A stretch of 64,000 nucleotides of DNA from Bacteroidota bacterium (GCA_025963775.1 JAOQAD010000031.1:26203-90202); one strand, 5' to 3'. Positions 27,185 through 36,030 are shown, counted from the stretch's first letter. The notes: generated by a model not told the origin, from the sequence alone. Program-made: numbers and translations.

Positions 27185-28630
27185 ATGAAAACAGTAATTA
27201 CTCAACTCCGCGACACGATGAAACTCAAATGGGTTTTCATGCTCGCAGCACTTTTAAGTTTGGGCTTTAAAGCAAACGCGCAATGCGCAGCTAATTTCAA
27301 CTACAGTGTTGATACTGCCAACAACGGGAATGTGGCTTTTACAAACACATCCAGCGCAGCTCCGGGATCTTATTATGAATGGTCATTCGGCGATGGAGGA
27401 TATGCCTATACAACATCTCCTTCGTACACCTACATGACTACCAGCACCTACAACGTTTGTCTTACTGTGATTGACACACTATCGCCATGCAACGACAGCA
27501 TTTGTCATACGATCGCTGTTACCAACTCTTCCCCGGGGGGCTCCTGCAGCGCGGCCTTCACGCCTACATTTGACACATCGAATTATGTACACTTCAACAA
27601 CATGTCGACCGGTTCAGGCTTAACCAGTACATGGACCTTCGGCGATGGCACTTCAGGAACAAGCACCGGCGACGTGACGCATTATTATTCATCACCCGGC
27701 ACTTATTATATATGCCTTTCGGTGACAAATTTCCTCGGCACCTGCACCGATTCGTACTGCGACAGCATTTACTTCAATCCATCATCATCCGGTATGTGCA
27801 TGGGTTCTGTGAACAGCTATTTCACTTCCTACAATTCAGCCGGAGTAACTTATTTCAACAATACACCTTCCGGTACCGGCCCTGTTTACTTCTGGGATTT
27901 CGGCGATGGCTCAAATACGAATACTGTAGGAAACACATCCCACACCTATACTTCTCCGGGAACATATACGGTTTGCCTTACAGTTTATGAAACCGGCGGA
28001 ACATACGACTCCTGCCAGTACTGCAGCTATGTGACCATAGGAGCTCCGGCCGGGCCATGCGATGCATCATTCACCGTGATCCAGGATTCAAGCAACCTGT
28101 ACAACTATTTTGTGTACAACAACACAACAAGCAGCAGCCCTACAATGACCTATTTCTGGGATTTCGGCGACGGAACAACTTCCACTCTGCAATATCCTTC
28201 GCATACATATCCTGACACGGTTTCGTATTACCTCTGCTTAACTGTTGCGGATTCAACACCGATGATCATGTGTACCAGCACCTATTGCGATACCATTGCA
28301 GCAGGACGCTCCTCTTCCGGAATTACGGTGACTGTTGTAAATACCGCAACAGGGATCAGCGAAGCCGCAATTGCTTCAACGCTTGAAAATTATCCGAACC
28401 CCTTCAGCGGAAGCACTACCATCCATTACTCTATAGCAAAAGATGCAATAGTGGAGCTGAATGTATTCGACCTCTTAGGCAATAAAATAGCCACGATCGA
28501 AAGCGGCAGGCGATCATCCGGTAATTATTCCGAAGTATGGAATGCCGACAATGTAGCCGGAGGAATGTACCTGCTGCAGATGAAAGTAAACAACCAGGTG
28601 AGCACCAAAAAGATCATCCTGAATAAATAA
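27185..28630 (+). CDS. PKD-repeat secreted protein with T9SS type A sorting domain
   Basis: 481 residues from the ATG at 27185, or 470 from the ATG at 27218 (MKLKWVFMLAALLSLGFKAN), which begins the hydrophobic signal more directly. Four PKD domains (YEWSFGDGGY, STWTFGDGTS, YFWDFGDGSN, YFWDFGDGTT) are joined by short Cys-containing linkers with the motif CTSTYCDT. The type A sorting domain (ENYPNPFSGSTTIHYSIAKD to KKIILNK) ends the protein. It is the paralogue of the gene at 23432. A strong terminator follows 13 bases after the stop. Confidence 0.92.
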   Translation: MKTVITQLRDTMKLKWVFMLAALLSLGFKANAQCAANFNYSVDTANNGNVAFTNTSSAAPGSYYEWSFGDGGYAYTTSPSYTYMTTSTYNVCLTVIDTLSPCNDSICHTIAVTNSSPGGSCSAAFTPTFDTSNYVHFNNMSTGSGLTSTWTFGDGTSGTSTGDVTHYYSSPGTYYICLSVTNFLGTCTDSYCDSIYFNPSSSGMCMGSVNSYFTSYNSAGVTYFNNTPSGTGPVYFWDFGDGSNTNTVGNTSHTYTSPGTYTVCLTVYETGGTYDSCQYCSYVTIGAPAGPCDASFTVIQDSSNLYNYFVYNNTTSSSPTMTYFWDFGDGTTSTLQYPSHTYPDTVSYYLCLTVADSTPMIMCTSTYCDTIAAGRSSSGITVTVVNTATGISEAAIASTLENYPNPFSGSTTIHYSIAKDAIVELNVFDLLGNKIATIESGRRSSGNYSEVWNADNVAGGMYLLQMKVNNQVSTKKIILNK

Positions 28631-28643
28631 TAAAAGATCAATG

Positions 28644-28690
28644 ATCCCGGATGAAAATGCTTTTAATTTTTCATCCGGGATTTTTATTTC
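28644..28690 (+). terminator. Intrinsic terminator after the PKD gene
   Basis: ATCCCGGATGAAAA (28644-28657) and its exact complement (28668-28681) form a 14-base stem, followed by a T-rich run. The next gene starts at 28728. Confidence 0.9.
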
Positions 28691-28727
28691 AAGTAAGCAT
28701 CATCCCCGTTCTTAAAAACCTACGATC

Positions 28728-31700
28728 ATGAAACGTTTTAAATTATTTGCTTTCGCCTGCTTCTTAAGCTGGGGAATGACAACACAGGCGCAAACTGCCG
28801 GAACCATCACGGTGGTGCAGCAGCCCTGCAACGGGAACGGAGTTCTTGCTGTCCAGATCACAGCCGGACTTACACTTCCGCTCAATTATTATTATTACGA
28901 TGTGTACGGAAATACCGTCGCAAATCATTTGGGCGTAAACTCCTTTATGGACACAATTTTCGCTGTTTCCAACGCGGTTGGAATGGTGTACGTTACCGAT
29001 GGATCGGGGGCATATTATTACAACACTTCTACGGGAATGGTAGCGCCTTTTACAATTGATCCGCCTGTTACAACAAATGCCATTTGCCCGAGCCTCACAG
29101 GCACTATACAGCTAACGATCAACGGCGGAACAACTCCTGTTTCGGTTGATTGGTACAATTCAGTGATGTTCGGACCAGATACTTACAATTCGAGCGGGAA
29201 TCCGGGCACGCTGCCTCCCGGCGACTATAGTGCACTGGTAACGGATGCAAGCGGGTGTACTGTATTTACAGAACATGATAGTTTGGTCTGGTTCACGATC
29301 CAGAATATTTCAGGGATCAATTTTTCGGTTGCAACCACCACTGCAAGCTGTACCAATGGAACAGCCGCACTTAGCGGCTTAAGCGGGGGAATGGCTCCCT
29401 ACACTTACCTGTGGTCAAACGGCGCAAGCACCACATCCATCAGCGGTCTCAGCCAGGGCACTTATTCCCTTACGGTGACGGATGCACAGGGTTGCCATAA
29501 TACACAGAGCAATGCTGTTTATCAAACTATCAATATCCCGGTTAACCCTGTCGTTTCAGCTGCCACCTGCCTGCAAAACGACGGAAACGTTATTTCCTTC
29601 GGTTCCGGCGGAACTCCTCCCTACACTTATCTTTACAGCAACGGTTTCGCCGGGCAAACTGCAAGCGGGCTCAGCGGTAACACTTCCATGTATGTGACTG
29701 CAACCGATGCGAACGGCTGCACGGGACAAGGCTACATTTATGTTCCTTCCAGCACGCCGGTCATTGTCACGTATTCAGCAACTCCCAGCTCCTGCACGGC
29801 AGCGACCGGCAGCGCAACATTAACCATTTCAGGAGGCACTGCGCCTTACACTGTTAACTGGGGCACTTCACCGGCATTGTCAGGTACCTCCATCAGCGGG
29901 ATGCCCGTTGGCTCCTATCCCTTTACTGTTACAGATGCAGTTGGCTGCGTACAATCGGGCATTGTTGTTATTTCGCCTTCAAGCGTGATCACTGCATCAA
30001 TGAATGTTTCAAATCCTGTTTGTCCTGCAACAACCGGCACACTGAATGCAAACGTTACAGGCAGCAGTCCTCCATTCAGCTATCTCTGGAATACCGGATC
30101 TACGGCAGTTTCTGTAACAGGCCCGGCCGGAAGCTACTACTGCGTGATCACTGATAACACAGGATGCTCTGTTACCAGATACGGAAGCATTTTTCCTAAC
30201 AGCCCGATCAGCATTGGAATGAGCACAAGCCCTGCGAGCTGTATATATACGGCAGACGGAAGCATCGCTTCAACCGTTACAGGAGGCGCTGCACCATACA
30301 CTTACAACTGGAGCAATGGACAAACCACGCCAACAGTAACAGGCCTTGCTACCGGAAACTATTATCTCTCGGTAAGCGATGCGAACGGATGTACACAGGG
30401 CTATTTTACAGCTCTTGGTTATAATCCTGCCGGAACATCCTGTTACTGCACGATCAGCGGAAAGGTGTATACCGATGCAAACAGCAACTGCATTATGGAT
30501 GCGGGCGAACAGGGCATCGAGCACATCATGATCCATTGCTCGGGATTCGGTTATGCCTTCACGGATGTAAACGGCGATTATTCGTTCCAGGTGCCGACCG
30601 GAAGCTATACACTTTCTGAATCCGTACAGTATGCCTATCCGCTGGCAAGCTGCCAGAGCAATTCTATCCCGGTAAGCGTAACCGCTTCTGCAGGATGCAG
30701 CAACGTTGTTAATTTCGCGAACAACGTGAATACGATCCACGACATTCACATCCTTCGCACAAGTGTAATGAACGCTGTTCCGGGAAATAATTATACAGAA
30801 GCGCTCATTGTACAGAACGATGGAACAGTGAACGAATCCGGCATCCAGTTCGGGTTCCGACACGACGGGCAATTGAGCTATACAAGCTCTTCGCCGCTTG
30901 CATATACGCAGCTCAACCCTGTTGCGGAGCCAAACTGGTACAGCATCAATTCAGGATTCCCTGCACTGGCGCCGGGCGCATCTATTGCATTTTACAACAG
31001 TTATTATGTGCCGACATACGTGCCGCTTGCAACTGTGATTAACATGAAAGACACGGCAACAGCCGCAGCACCGCTGAGCACATGGATCACCGACTACAGC
31101 CCATGGAACAATATTGGCCAGTTCCATACAACAGTTGTAGGCTCCTTCGATCCTAATTTCAAGGAGGTTTCGCCGAAAGGAACAGGGCCGCAGGGTTACA
31201 TCGGCACCAATGATTCGGTGCTGGATTACGTGGTGCATTTCCAGAATACGGGATCCTACTATGCACAAAAAGTGGTGGTGATCGATACGCTTGATGCTGA
31301 CCTCGACTGGCAGACGCTTCGCCCGGGTTACGCGGATCATGCATACACTGCTTCCCTGAGCGAAAGTGGAGTGTTAACGCTCACATTTGATAACATCCAC
31401 CTTGACTGGGAATCGAACAATGACCTGGCAAGCCGTGGAATGGTGGCTTACTCCATCAGGCAAAAACCCAATTTAGCTCCGGGCACGCAGATCAAAAATT
31501 CAGCGGCGATCTATTTTGATTACAACGCACCTGTGTTCACGAACCAAACGCTGAATACGATCCAGCTGCTTGCAGGCGTTGAGGAACAAAGCATTGCAAC
31601 AGGCCTGCTGATCTACCCTAACCCTGCGAACGATGTGCTGAACGTGAACCTTTCAAATGTGAATGCTGTTTCTGTTGCGGTCTATGACCTGCAGGGACGC

Positions 31701-31835
31701 ATGATCAGCCTTGAAAAAACAGGCAATGCAGGCGTACAGAAAATAGACATCAGCAGCCTGGTGAAAGGACTTTATTTCGTGGTGATTGAAAATTCAGAAG
31801 GACAGAAGATGACGAAGAAGTTTGTGAAGAATTAG
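28728..31835 (+). CDS. Large SprB-repeat surface protein with T9SS type A sorting domain
   Basis: 1035 residues. A signal peptide (MKRFKLFAFACFLSWGMTTQA) is followed by an N-terminal beta region. About five SprB-type repeats follow (about 195-560), each with the pattern 'G..PYTYLWSNG....SISGLS.GTYSLTVTD..GC'. Next is a short SdrD/B-like module (CTISGKVYTDANSNCIMDAG, then TDVNGDYSFQVPTGSYTL; about 570-650). A DUF7619/DUF11-like domain comes next (about 800-945; SFDPNFKEVSPKG, LDYVVHFQNTGSY, IKNSAAIYFDYNAPVFTN). A type A tail ends the protein (IYPNPANDVLNVNLSNVNAV ... TKKFVKN). SprB repeats are known from the Flavobacterium gliding adhesin; a surface role is likely here. Confidence 0.92.
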   Translation: MKRFKLFAFACFLSWGMTTQAQTAGTITVVQQPCNGNGVLAVQITAGLTLPLNYYYYDVYGNTVANHLGVNSFMDTIFAVSNAVGMVYVTDGSGAYYYNTSTGMVAPFTIDPPVTTNAICPSLTGTIQLTINGGTTPVSVDWYNSVMFGPDTYNSSGNPGTLPPGDYSALVTDASGCTVFTEHDSLVWFTIQNISGINFSVATTTASCTNGTAALSGLSGGMAPYTYLWSNGASTTSISGLSQGTYSLTVTDAQGCHNTQSNAVYQTINIPVNPVVSAATCLQNDGNVISFGSGGTPPYTYLYSNGFAGQTASGLSGNTSMYVTATDANGCTGQGYIYVPSSTPVIVTYSATPSSCTAATGSATLTISGGTAPYTVNWGTSPALSGTSISGMPVGSYPFTVTDAVGCVQSGIVVISPSSVITASMNVSNPVCPATTGTLNANVTGSSPPFSYLWNTGSTAVSVTGPAGSYYCVITDNTGCSVTRYGSIFPNSPISIGMSTSPASCIYTADGSIASTVTGGAAPYTYNWSNGQTTPTVTGLATGNYYLSVSDANGCTQGYFTALGYNPAGTSCYCTISGKVYTDANSNCIMDAGEQGIEHIMIHCSGFGYAFTDVNGDYSFQVPTGSYTLSESVQYAYPLASCQSNSIPVSVTASAGCSNVVNFANNVNTIHDIHILRTSVMNAVPGNNYTEALIVQNDGTVNESGIQFGFRHDGQLSYTSSSPLAYTQLNPVAEPNWYSINSGFPALAPGASIAFYNSYYVPTYVPLATVINMKDTATAAAPLSTWITDYSPWNNIGQFHTTVVGSFDPNFKEVSPKGTGPQGYIGTNDSVLDYVVHFQNTGSYYAQKVVVIDTLDADLDWQTLRPGYADHAYTASLSESGVLTLTFDNIHLDWESNNDLASRGMVAYSIRQKPNLAPGTQIKNSAAIYFDYNAPVFTNQTLNTIQLLAGVEEQSIATGLLIYPNPANDVLNVNLSNVNAVSVAVYDLQGRMISLEKTGNAGVQKIDISSLVKGLYFVVIENSEGQKMTKKFVKN

Positions 31836-31843
31836 GAATGTAA

Positions 31844-31886
31844 GTCACTTCGAGTTCGACCAAAGGGAGAGTATCGAGAAGTGATT
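31844..31886. repeat. TATCGAG-family repeat, left half only
   Basis: GTCACTTCGAGTTCG, then AGAGTATCGAGAAGTGATT. It corresponds to the 5' half of the full element, with self-complementary ends TCACTTC and GAAGTGA. Confidence 0.7.
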
Positions 31887-31897
31887 GAAGCAAAAAC

Positions 31898-31933
31898 AGA
31901 AAAAGCGCAGTAAGGGGTTACTGCGCTTTTTCT
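31898..31933. terminator. Bidirectional terminator with a 16-base perfect stem
   Basis: AGAAAAAGCGCAGTAA (31898-31913), the loop GGGG, and the exact complement (31918-31933). It serves the convergent genes ending at 31835 and 31918; the stop codon of the minus-strand gene lies within the stem. Confidence 0.9.
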
Positions 31934-32820
31934 ATTTGACGTTTCAGGAATCCCTTGAGAATGCCGTTACCAAAGACTGTTGCAAGGATGATCAGTGCGC
32001 CAAGGTAAAAGCCCGGCGTCATTGCCTCGTTCTTTTTCCAGAGGATGAACGCTATGATGATCCCGTAAATGGTTTCTAAATTAATTGTGAGCATGACGGT
32101 ATACGGACTTAAACGTTTCATCAGGTTGACGCTTGCAATAAAAGGATATGCAGTGCCGATCACGGAAAGAATGCCAAGCCATCCCAGCCCGGCTGGTGTG
32201 ATCATAAAGAACTCCCGGTTAAACTCCCCGCTGAAAAACAAATAGACAGTCAATGCGAGAACACCTCCCGAGAGCTCGTAGATCGCGATCACAGGTGAAG
32301 GAATGCGCCTTACGAGCAAACCGTTGAAAACTGTAAACAGGGAAGATGTGAATGCCGCCACTATTCCGAAAGAAATCCCCAGTGCATACTGTGTTTCCAC
32401 TTTAAAGATCATTGCGATCGCGCCGATGATGACCATTCCGAATACGATCTCATAACGGATGATCTTTCGCCTGTAAAACAGGGGCTCAATAACGGAAGTG
32501 AACAGGGTACCTGTTGCAAACGCGACAAGCGTTACAGACACATTGGAAATGTTGATCGCGTTGTAAAAGCAGAACCAGTGAAAAGCGATGATGGTACCCA
32601 CGCCAACAAGCATCAGGATATCTTTTCGCGGAAGGCGGATGCTTTGCTTCGTGATGAGCAGGTAGGCAGCAACGGTTGCCACCGTGATAAGCATCCGGAA
32701 CCAGACCAGCTGGTACGCAATGATTCCCTCAAGGTTAATGAGCTTCCCGAGGATGGGCGAAAAGCCCCAGATCAGTACAATGAAATGAAGTAAAAGAAGG
32801 TCCTTGTTCCTGGAAAGCAT
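31918..32820 (-). CDS. EamA/DMT-family transporter
   Basis: 300 residues from the ATG at 32820. There are about ten hydrophobic helices in two repeats of five, the EamA/drug-metabolite plan: LLLLHFIVLIWGFSPILGKL for helix 1, then FRMLITVATVAAYLLITKQS. WHWFCF-like residues at helix 3-4 (IAFHWFCFYNAINISNVSVT) and the second-half motif LGWLGILSVIGTAYPFIASV are present. It exports or imports a small metabolite that cannot be named. The start lies directly after the T run of the upstream gene's terminator hairpin, so its own promoter (TATCTTTG at 32862-32855) must overlap that hairpin. Confidence 0.88.
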   Translation of the reverse strand: MLSRNKDLLLLHFIVLIWGFSPILGKLINLEGIIAYQLVWFRMLITVATVAAYLLITKQSIRLPRKDILMLVGVGTIIAFHWFCFYNAINISNVSVTLVAFATGTLFTSVIEPLFYRRKIIRYEIVFGMVIIGAIAMIFKVETQYALGISFGIVAAFTSSLFTVFNGLLVRRIPSPVIAIYELSGGVLALTVYLFFSGEFNREFFMITPAGLGWLGILSVIGTAYPFIASVNLMKRLSPYTVMLTINLETIYGIIIAFILWKKNEAMTPGFYLGALIILATVFGNGILKGFLKRQIEKAQ

Positions 32821-32826
32821 AAAAAA

Positions 32827-32853
32827 AGCGCCTGCGATAGGTCGCAAAGCGCT
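32827..32853 (-). terminator. Terminator of the MORN gene, overlapping the 5' leader of the EamA gene
   Basis: AGCGC and TGCGA (32827-32837) pair with TCGCA and GCGCT (32842-32853). On the minus strand seven T follow (32827-32821), and the next base begins the ATG of the EamA gene. Confidence 0.75.
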
Positions 32854-32854
32854 G

Positions 32855-32862
32855 CAAAGATA
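32855..32862 (-). promoter_or_regulatory. Candidate -7 element of the EamA gene
   Basis: The minus strand reads TATCTTTG, a full TAnnTTTG match 34 bases before the ATG. No -33 TTG/TTTG is seen. The inferred start of transcription would fall in the terminator hairpin of the upstream gene. Confidence 0.4.
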
Positions 32863-32884
32863 CTAAATGTAAGCGAGGCAGTTC

Positions 32885-33640
32885 TTATTTTTTCAGCTCG
32901 CCGTTCTTGTAGGTTTCTGTTTTGGTCACTTTGCCATCCGTATCCATTTCCTTCCAAACGCCTTCCTTCTTGCCGTGCACATATTTCCCCGTGGCCTTTA
33001 ACTTCCCGTTCTCATAAAATTCGTGGTACTCACCTTCTTCCATGCTGTTCACGGCATTTACCTCCGAATTGATATTTCCGTTCGGGAAGAATGTCTTCAT
33101 CTTTCCGCTGATGTTTCCATCCACGTATGTGTATTCAACGCTTACATTTCCATCGGATGTATACCAGCGCGTAATTCCGTTACGTACATTGTTCTTAAAA
33201 TATCCTTCTTCCTGTTTCTTGCCATCCGAATAATACAATCTCTTCAGGCCGTTCACCACTCCCATCTTATATTCGATCTCGGAGCGCAGCTTGGCACCGG
33301 AGAAATAGGCTACCGACAAGCCGTTCAGCGTGTCGTTCACATAATAATCCTTCTGGTAATAAAAGCCCGACTTATCCACAGCAATGCTGTAACCATTCCT
33401 TTTTCCCTGCCTGTATTCCTCGATGTTGCTGATCACGCCATTCGGGTAATAGCCGACCCAGACTCCTTCCCTTTTATCGTTCTCATAATTGCCATACCAA
33501 TCCGTCTGCCCGGTTTTCTCTTTCCAGATCCCAACTTTTTTACCGGAAGCATCCGTTTTATTGGTATCGGAAACAACACCGGCAACACTGTATTTTCCCA
33601 TGCAGACAAACAGGAACAATGCGAATATTATCTTTTTCAT
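32885..33640 (-). CDS. MORN_2-repeat (YwqK-type) secreted protein
   Basis: 251 residues with a signal peptide (MKKIIFALFLFVCMGKYSVA). About nine MORN_2-like repeats with the pattern 'G.W...Y.NG....E..Y..GK..G' follow, for example KREGVWVGYYPNGVISNIEE and KKEGVWKEMDTDGKVTKTET. Proteins of this type are often labelled toxin-antitoxin YwqK family, but that name says little about a single secreted copy. It is probably periplasmic or outer-membrane linked. A second, shorter MORN lipoprotein is encoded at 52370. It is followed by its own terminator at 32827. Confidence 0.88.
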   Translation of the reverse strand: MKKIIFALFLFVCMGKYSVAGVVSDTNKTDASGKKVGIWKEKTGQTDWYGNYENDKREGVWVGYYPNGVISNIEEYRQGKRNGYSIAVDKSGFYYQKDYYVNDTLNGLSVAYFSGAKLRSEIEYKMGVVNGLKRLYYSDGKKQEEGYFKNNVRNGITRWYTSDGNVSVEYTYVDGNISGKMKTFFPNGNINSEVNAVNSMEEGEYHEFYENGKLKATGKYVHGKKEGVWKEMDTDGKVTKTETYKNGELKK

Positions 33641-33713
33641 AACTAATAATTTTTTGCAAATTTTTTAATTTCCCTGCAGCATTTCAAATCCTGTGCTGTT
33701 AAAATTTGTTAAG

Positions 33714-34760
33714 CTACAGCCACTTCTTTTTCCTGAAATAGACCAGCAGGCTTACAATGATCGCGATCATCACAGCCCATGTAAGCGGATATCCCCATTT
33801 GCTGTGAAGCTCGGGCATGTAATCGAAATTCATTCCGTAGATCCCCGCGATAAATGTAACAGGGACAAAAATAGTTGTAATGATGGTCAGCACTTTCATG
33901 ACCTCGTTCATCCTGTTGCTCACGCTCGAGAGGTAAATATCCATCATGCCGGAAAGCAGGTCGCGGTACGTTTCCACGGTATCGATCACACGAACGGTAT
34001 GATCGTGCACATCGCGGAGATACACATCGGTGCTTGGCCGGATGAGCTCGGTTTCGCTGCGTTCGAGATTATTGATGAGCTCGCGCATCGGCCATACAGC
34101 CTTGCGTACAAAGATCATCTCCCGCTTCATGTGGTGCAGCTGCTGCATGGTTTCCTTTGTAGGATCGCTGATCAGCTCCTCTTCCAACACTTCGATCTTG
34201 TCGCCGATCTTTTCAAGAATAGTGAAATAACAATCCACCACCGCATCGATCAATGCGTAAGCCAGGTAATCGGCAGCCATCTTTCGGATGCGCCCTTTGC
34301 CCTGCCGGATGCGGGTGCGGATCAGGTCGAATGCATCACCGCCATACACTTCCTGGAAGGAGATGACCATTCCTTCCATCAGCACCACGGACAATTGTTC
34401 GGAACGTAATTCCGTATCGTAGTAGATCATCTTCATGATCGCCACCACGTAATTATCATAGTCTTCGAACTTCGGGCGCTGGTTCGTATTCACAATATCC
34501 TCCAGCGTCAGCGGGTGGATATTGAAGTGTTTCCCGATCTTCTCGATAAGCGCTACATCGTGAATTCCATCCACGTTGATCCATTTCACCATATTGGGAT
34601 TTACAAGATCGAGGCATTGCGAAAGGTCATAAAAATCCTTCTCAATGAATTCCCCTTCATTGTACTCGATCAGGCTGATCCTTACTTTATCGGTCCGCTC
34701 TTCCCCATAGTATACAATGGTTCCCGGAGGCGCGCCCAGTTTATTTTTCAATTCGTTCAT
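33714..34760 (-). CDS. corA: Magnesium/cobalt transport protein CorA
   Basis: 348 residues. The large N-terminal cytoplasmic funnel domain is followed by two C-terminal membrane helices (about 290-310 and 322-342), with the family signature GMN at 309-311 (IYGMNFDYMPE). It forms a pentameric divalent cation channel in the inner membrane. It ends KKKWL, typical of the family. rsmI lies 20 bases upstream in the same direction, so the two may be co-transcribed. Confidence 0.96.
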   Translation of the reverse strand: MNELKNKLGAPPGTIVYYGEERTDKVRISLIEYNEGEFIEKDFYDLSQCLDLVNPNMVKWINVDGIHDVALIEKIGKHFNIHPLTLEDIVNTNQRPKFEDYDNYVVAIMKMIYYDTELRSEQLSVVLMEGMVISFQEVYGGDAFDLIRTRIRQGKGRIRKMAADYLAYALIDAVVDCYFTILEKIGDKIEVLEEELISDPTKETMQQLHHMKREMIFVRKAVWPMRELINNLERSETELIRPSTDVYLRDVHDHTVRVIDTVETYRDLLSGMMDIYLSSVSNRMNEVMKVLTIITTIFVPVTFIAGIYGMNFDYMPELHSKWGYPLTWAVMIAIIVSLLVYFRKKKWL

Positions 34761-34780
34761 CTAAATCAGCACTGTTTATA

Positions 34781-35491
34781 TTACTCTTCATCATCGTCCG
34801 TATGTTCTTCTTTTCCTTTTTTTGTCCTGTCGCCTTCCACCACAATTACGATCTCACCCTTCACTGTTTTACTTTTAAAATAGTCTGCCAGCTCTCTCAG
34901 CGTGCCTCTTTTATTTTCCTCGAACATTTTTGTGAGCTCACGTGAAACAGATGCCCTGCGCTCTTCCCCGAAATGCTCCGCAAACTGCTCCAGCGCTTTC
35001 ACCAACCGGTGCGGCGATTCATAAAAGATCATGGTACGCGACTCCTTAACCAGCGATTTTATTTTTGTCTGCCTGCCTTTTTTCTGCGGCAGAAAACCTT
35101 CAAAACAAAATGTATCATTCGGCAACCCGGAATTCACCAGTGCCGGCACAAAAGCAGTTGGCCCCGGCAGGCATTCCACTTCGATGCCCTGTGCAATGCA
35201 TTCCCTTACCAATAAAAAACCGGGATCGGAAATAGCAGGTGTTCCTGCATCCGTTACCAATGCGATCTTTTCGCCGTTCGCAATGCGCTCCGCGATCATC
35301 GCAACAGTTTTATGCTCGTTGTGCTGGTGGTGTGCATACATACGTTTTTCAATGCCGAGATGCCTCAATAAATTCCCGCTTGTACGCGTATCTTCCGCAA
35401 GGATGAGATCCACTTCCTTCAAAATACGGATCGCCCGTAAAGTAATGTCTTCAAGGTTTCCGATCGGGGTGGGGACGATGTATAATTTCAA
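34781..35491 (-). CDS. rsmI: 16S rRNA (cytidine(1402)-2'-O)-methyltransferase
   Basis: 236 residues. A tetrapyrrole-methylase-fold SAM enzyme: PTPIGNLEDITLRAI at the N-terminus, AEDTRTSGNLLRHL, the SAM loop ALVTDAGTPAISDPG, and EGFLPQKKGRQ. It 2'-O-methylates C1402 in the decoding centre of 16S rRNA. The lysine- and aspartate-rich C-terminal tail (DRTKKGKEEHTDDDEE) appears to be a lineage addition. Confidence 0.96.
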   Translation of the reverse strand: MKLYIVPTPIGNLEDITLRAIRILKEVDLILAEDTRTSGNLLRHLGIEKRMYAHHQHNEHKTVAMIAERIANGEKIALVTDAGTPAISDPGFLLVRECIAQGIEVECLPGPTAFVPALVNSGLPNDTFCFEGFLPQKKGRQTKIKSLVKESRTMIFYESPHRLVKALEQFAEHFGEERRASVSRELTKMFEENKRGTLRELADYFKSKTVKGEIVIVVEGDRTKKGKEEHTDDDEE

Positions 35492-35535
35492 TTGATTATT
35501 GGTTAAATGAGTTGATTCTGAAATTTAGGCTTTGC

Positions 35536-35982
35536 TTAATTGTTCCCAGATTGATCAATATTATTATTTTTAAAATTGTCAGCAGGATGAATTCCCCCTT
35601 TGAAAAGGGGGTCAGGGGGATTGCTCTCATTGATCCAGCTCTCAATCGCTCTTAGTACATTGTTCATATCCTCTTTGACCTGCAAGTTTGTAAAACGTAG
35701 CACTGTTAGCCCCATAGCTTCCAGCTTCTTCTGCCGAATCAGATCTTCGTACTGTTTATTGTCATGGCTGCTTCCATCAACTTCAATAACCAAATTTAAT
35801 GCCTTACAATAAAAATCAGCAATGTAATTTCCCAGTGGCTTTTGCCTGTTAAACTTATATCCCATCATACCTCCTGCGCGCAATTTTTTCCAGAGAAGAA
35901 CTTCTGACAGAGTAGAATTATTCCGCAGGAAACGCGAATTTGATTTTAGGTTTAAATTGTAATCTATATATGGCTTATTCAT
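35536..35982 (-). CDS. DUF559 (restriction-endonuclease-like fold) protein with a repeat-derived C-terminus
   Basis: 148 residues. Residues about 10-118 form the DUF559 domain, a Vsr/PD-(D/E)XK-like nuclease fold: NNSTLSEVLLWKKLRA, YKFNRQKPLGNYIADFYC, LVIEVDGSSHD, MGLTVLRFTNLQV. The acid residues in 'IADFYC' and 'VIEVDG' are the expected catalytic set. The last 29 residues (starting NPPDPLFKGG) are encoded by a palindromic repeat at 35581-35622. An inverted copy of the same repeat lies just before the gene (35988-36030), so the gene sits between inverted repeats. Whether it is active as a nuclease is unknown. Confidence 0.88.
   Translation of the reverse strand: MNKPYIDYNLNLKSNSRFLRNNSTLSEVLLWKKLRAGGMMGYKFNRQKPLGNYIADFYCKALNLVIEVDGSSHDNKQYEDLIRQKKLEAMGLTVLRFTNLQVKEDMNNVLRAIESWINESNPPDPLFKGGIHPADNFKNNNIDQSGNN
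35581..35622 (+). repeat. CCCCTC/GAGGGG-type palindromic repeat inside the DUF559 gene
   Basis: Head AGCAGGAT, core ATTCCCCCTTTGAAAAGGGG, tail GTCAGGGGGATT. It encodes part of the C-terminus of DUF559 in frame. The copy at 35988-36030 is the same unit in the opposite orientation. Confidence 0.85.
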
Positions 35983-35987
35983 TGTTG

Positions 35988-36030
35988 AATCCCCCCTTCC
36001 CCCCTTTATAAAGGGGGATTTGATCCTGCT
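35988..36030 (-). repeat. CCCCTC/GAGGGG-type palindromic repeat upstream of DUF559, inverted copy
   Basis: Read on the minus strand: AGCAGGAT, AAATCCCCCTTTATAAAGGG, GGAAGGGGGGATT. It aligns with 35581-35622 over the whole of its length with about seven differences. Confidence 0.85.

Noticed and set aside
32885..33640. A toxin-antitoxin pair based on the YwqK label
   Set aside because: The name of the MORN_2 family is inherited. The protein here has a signal peptide, and no toxin gene is adjacent.
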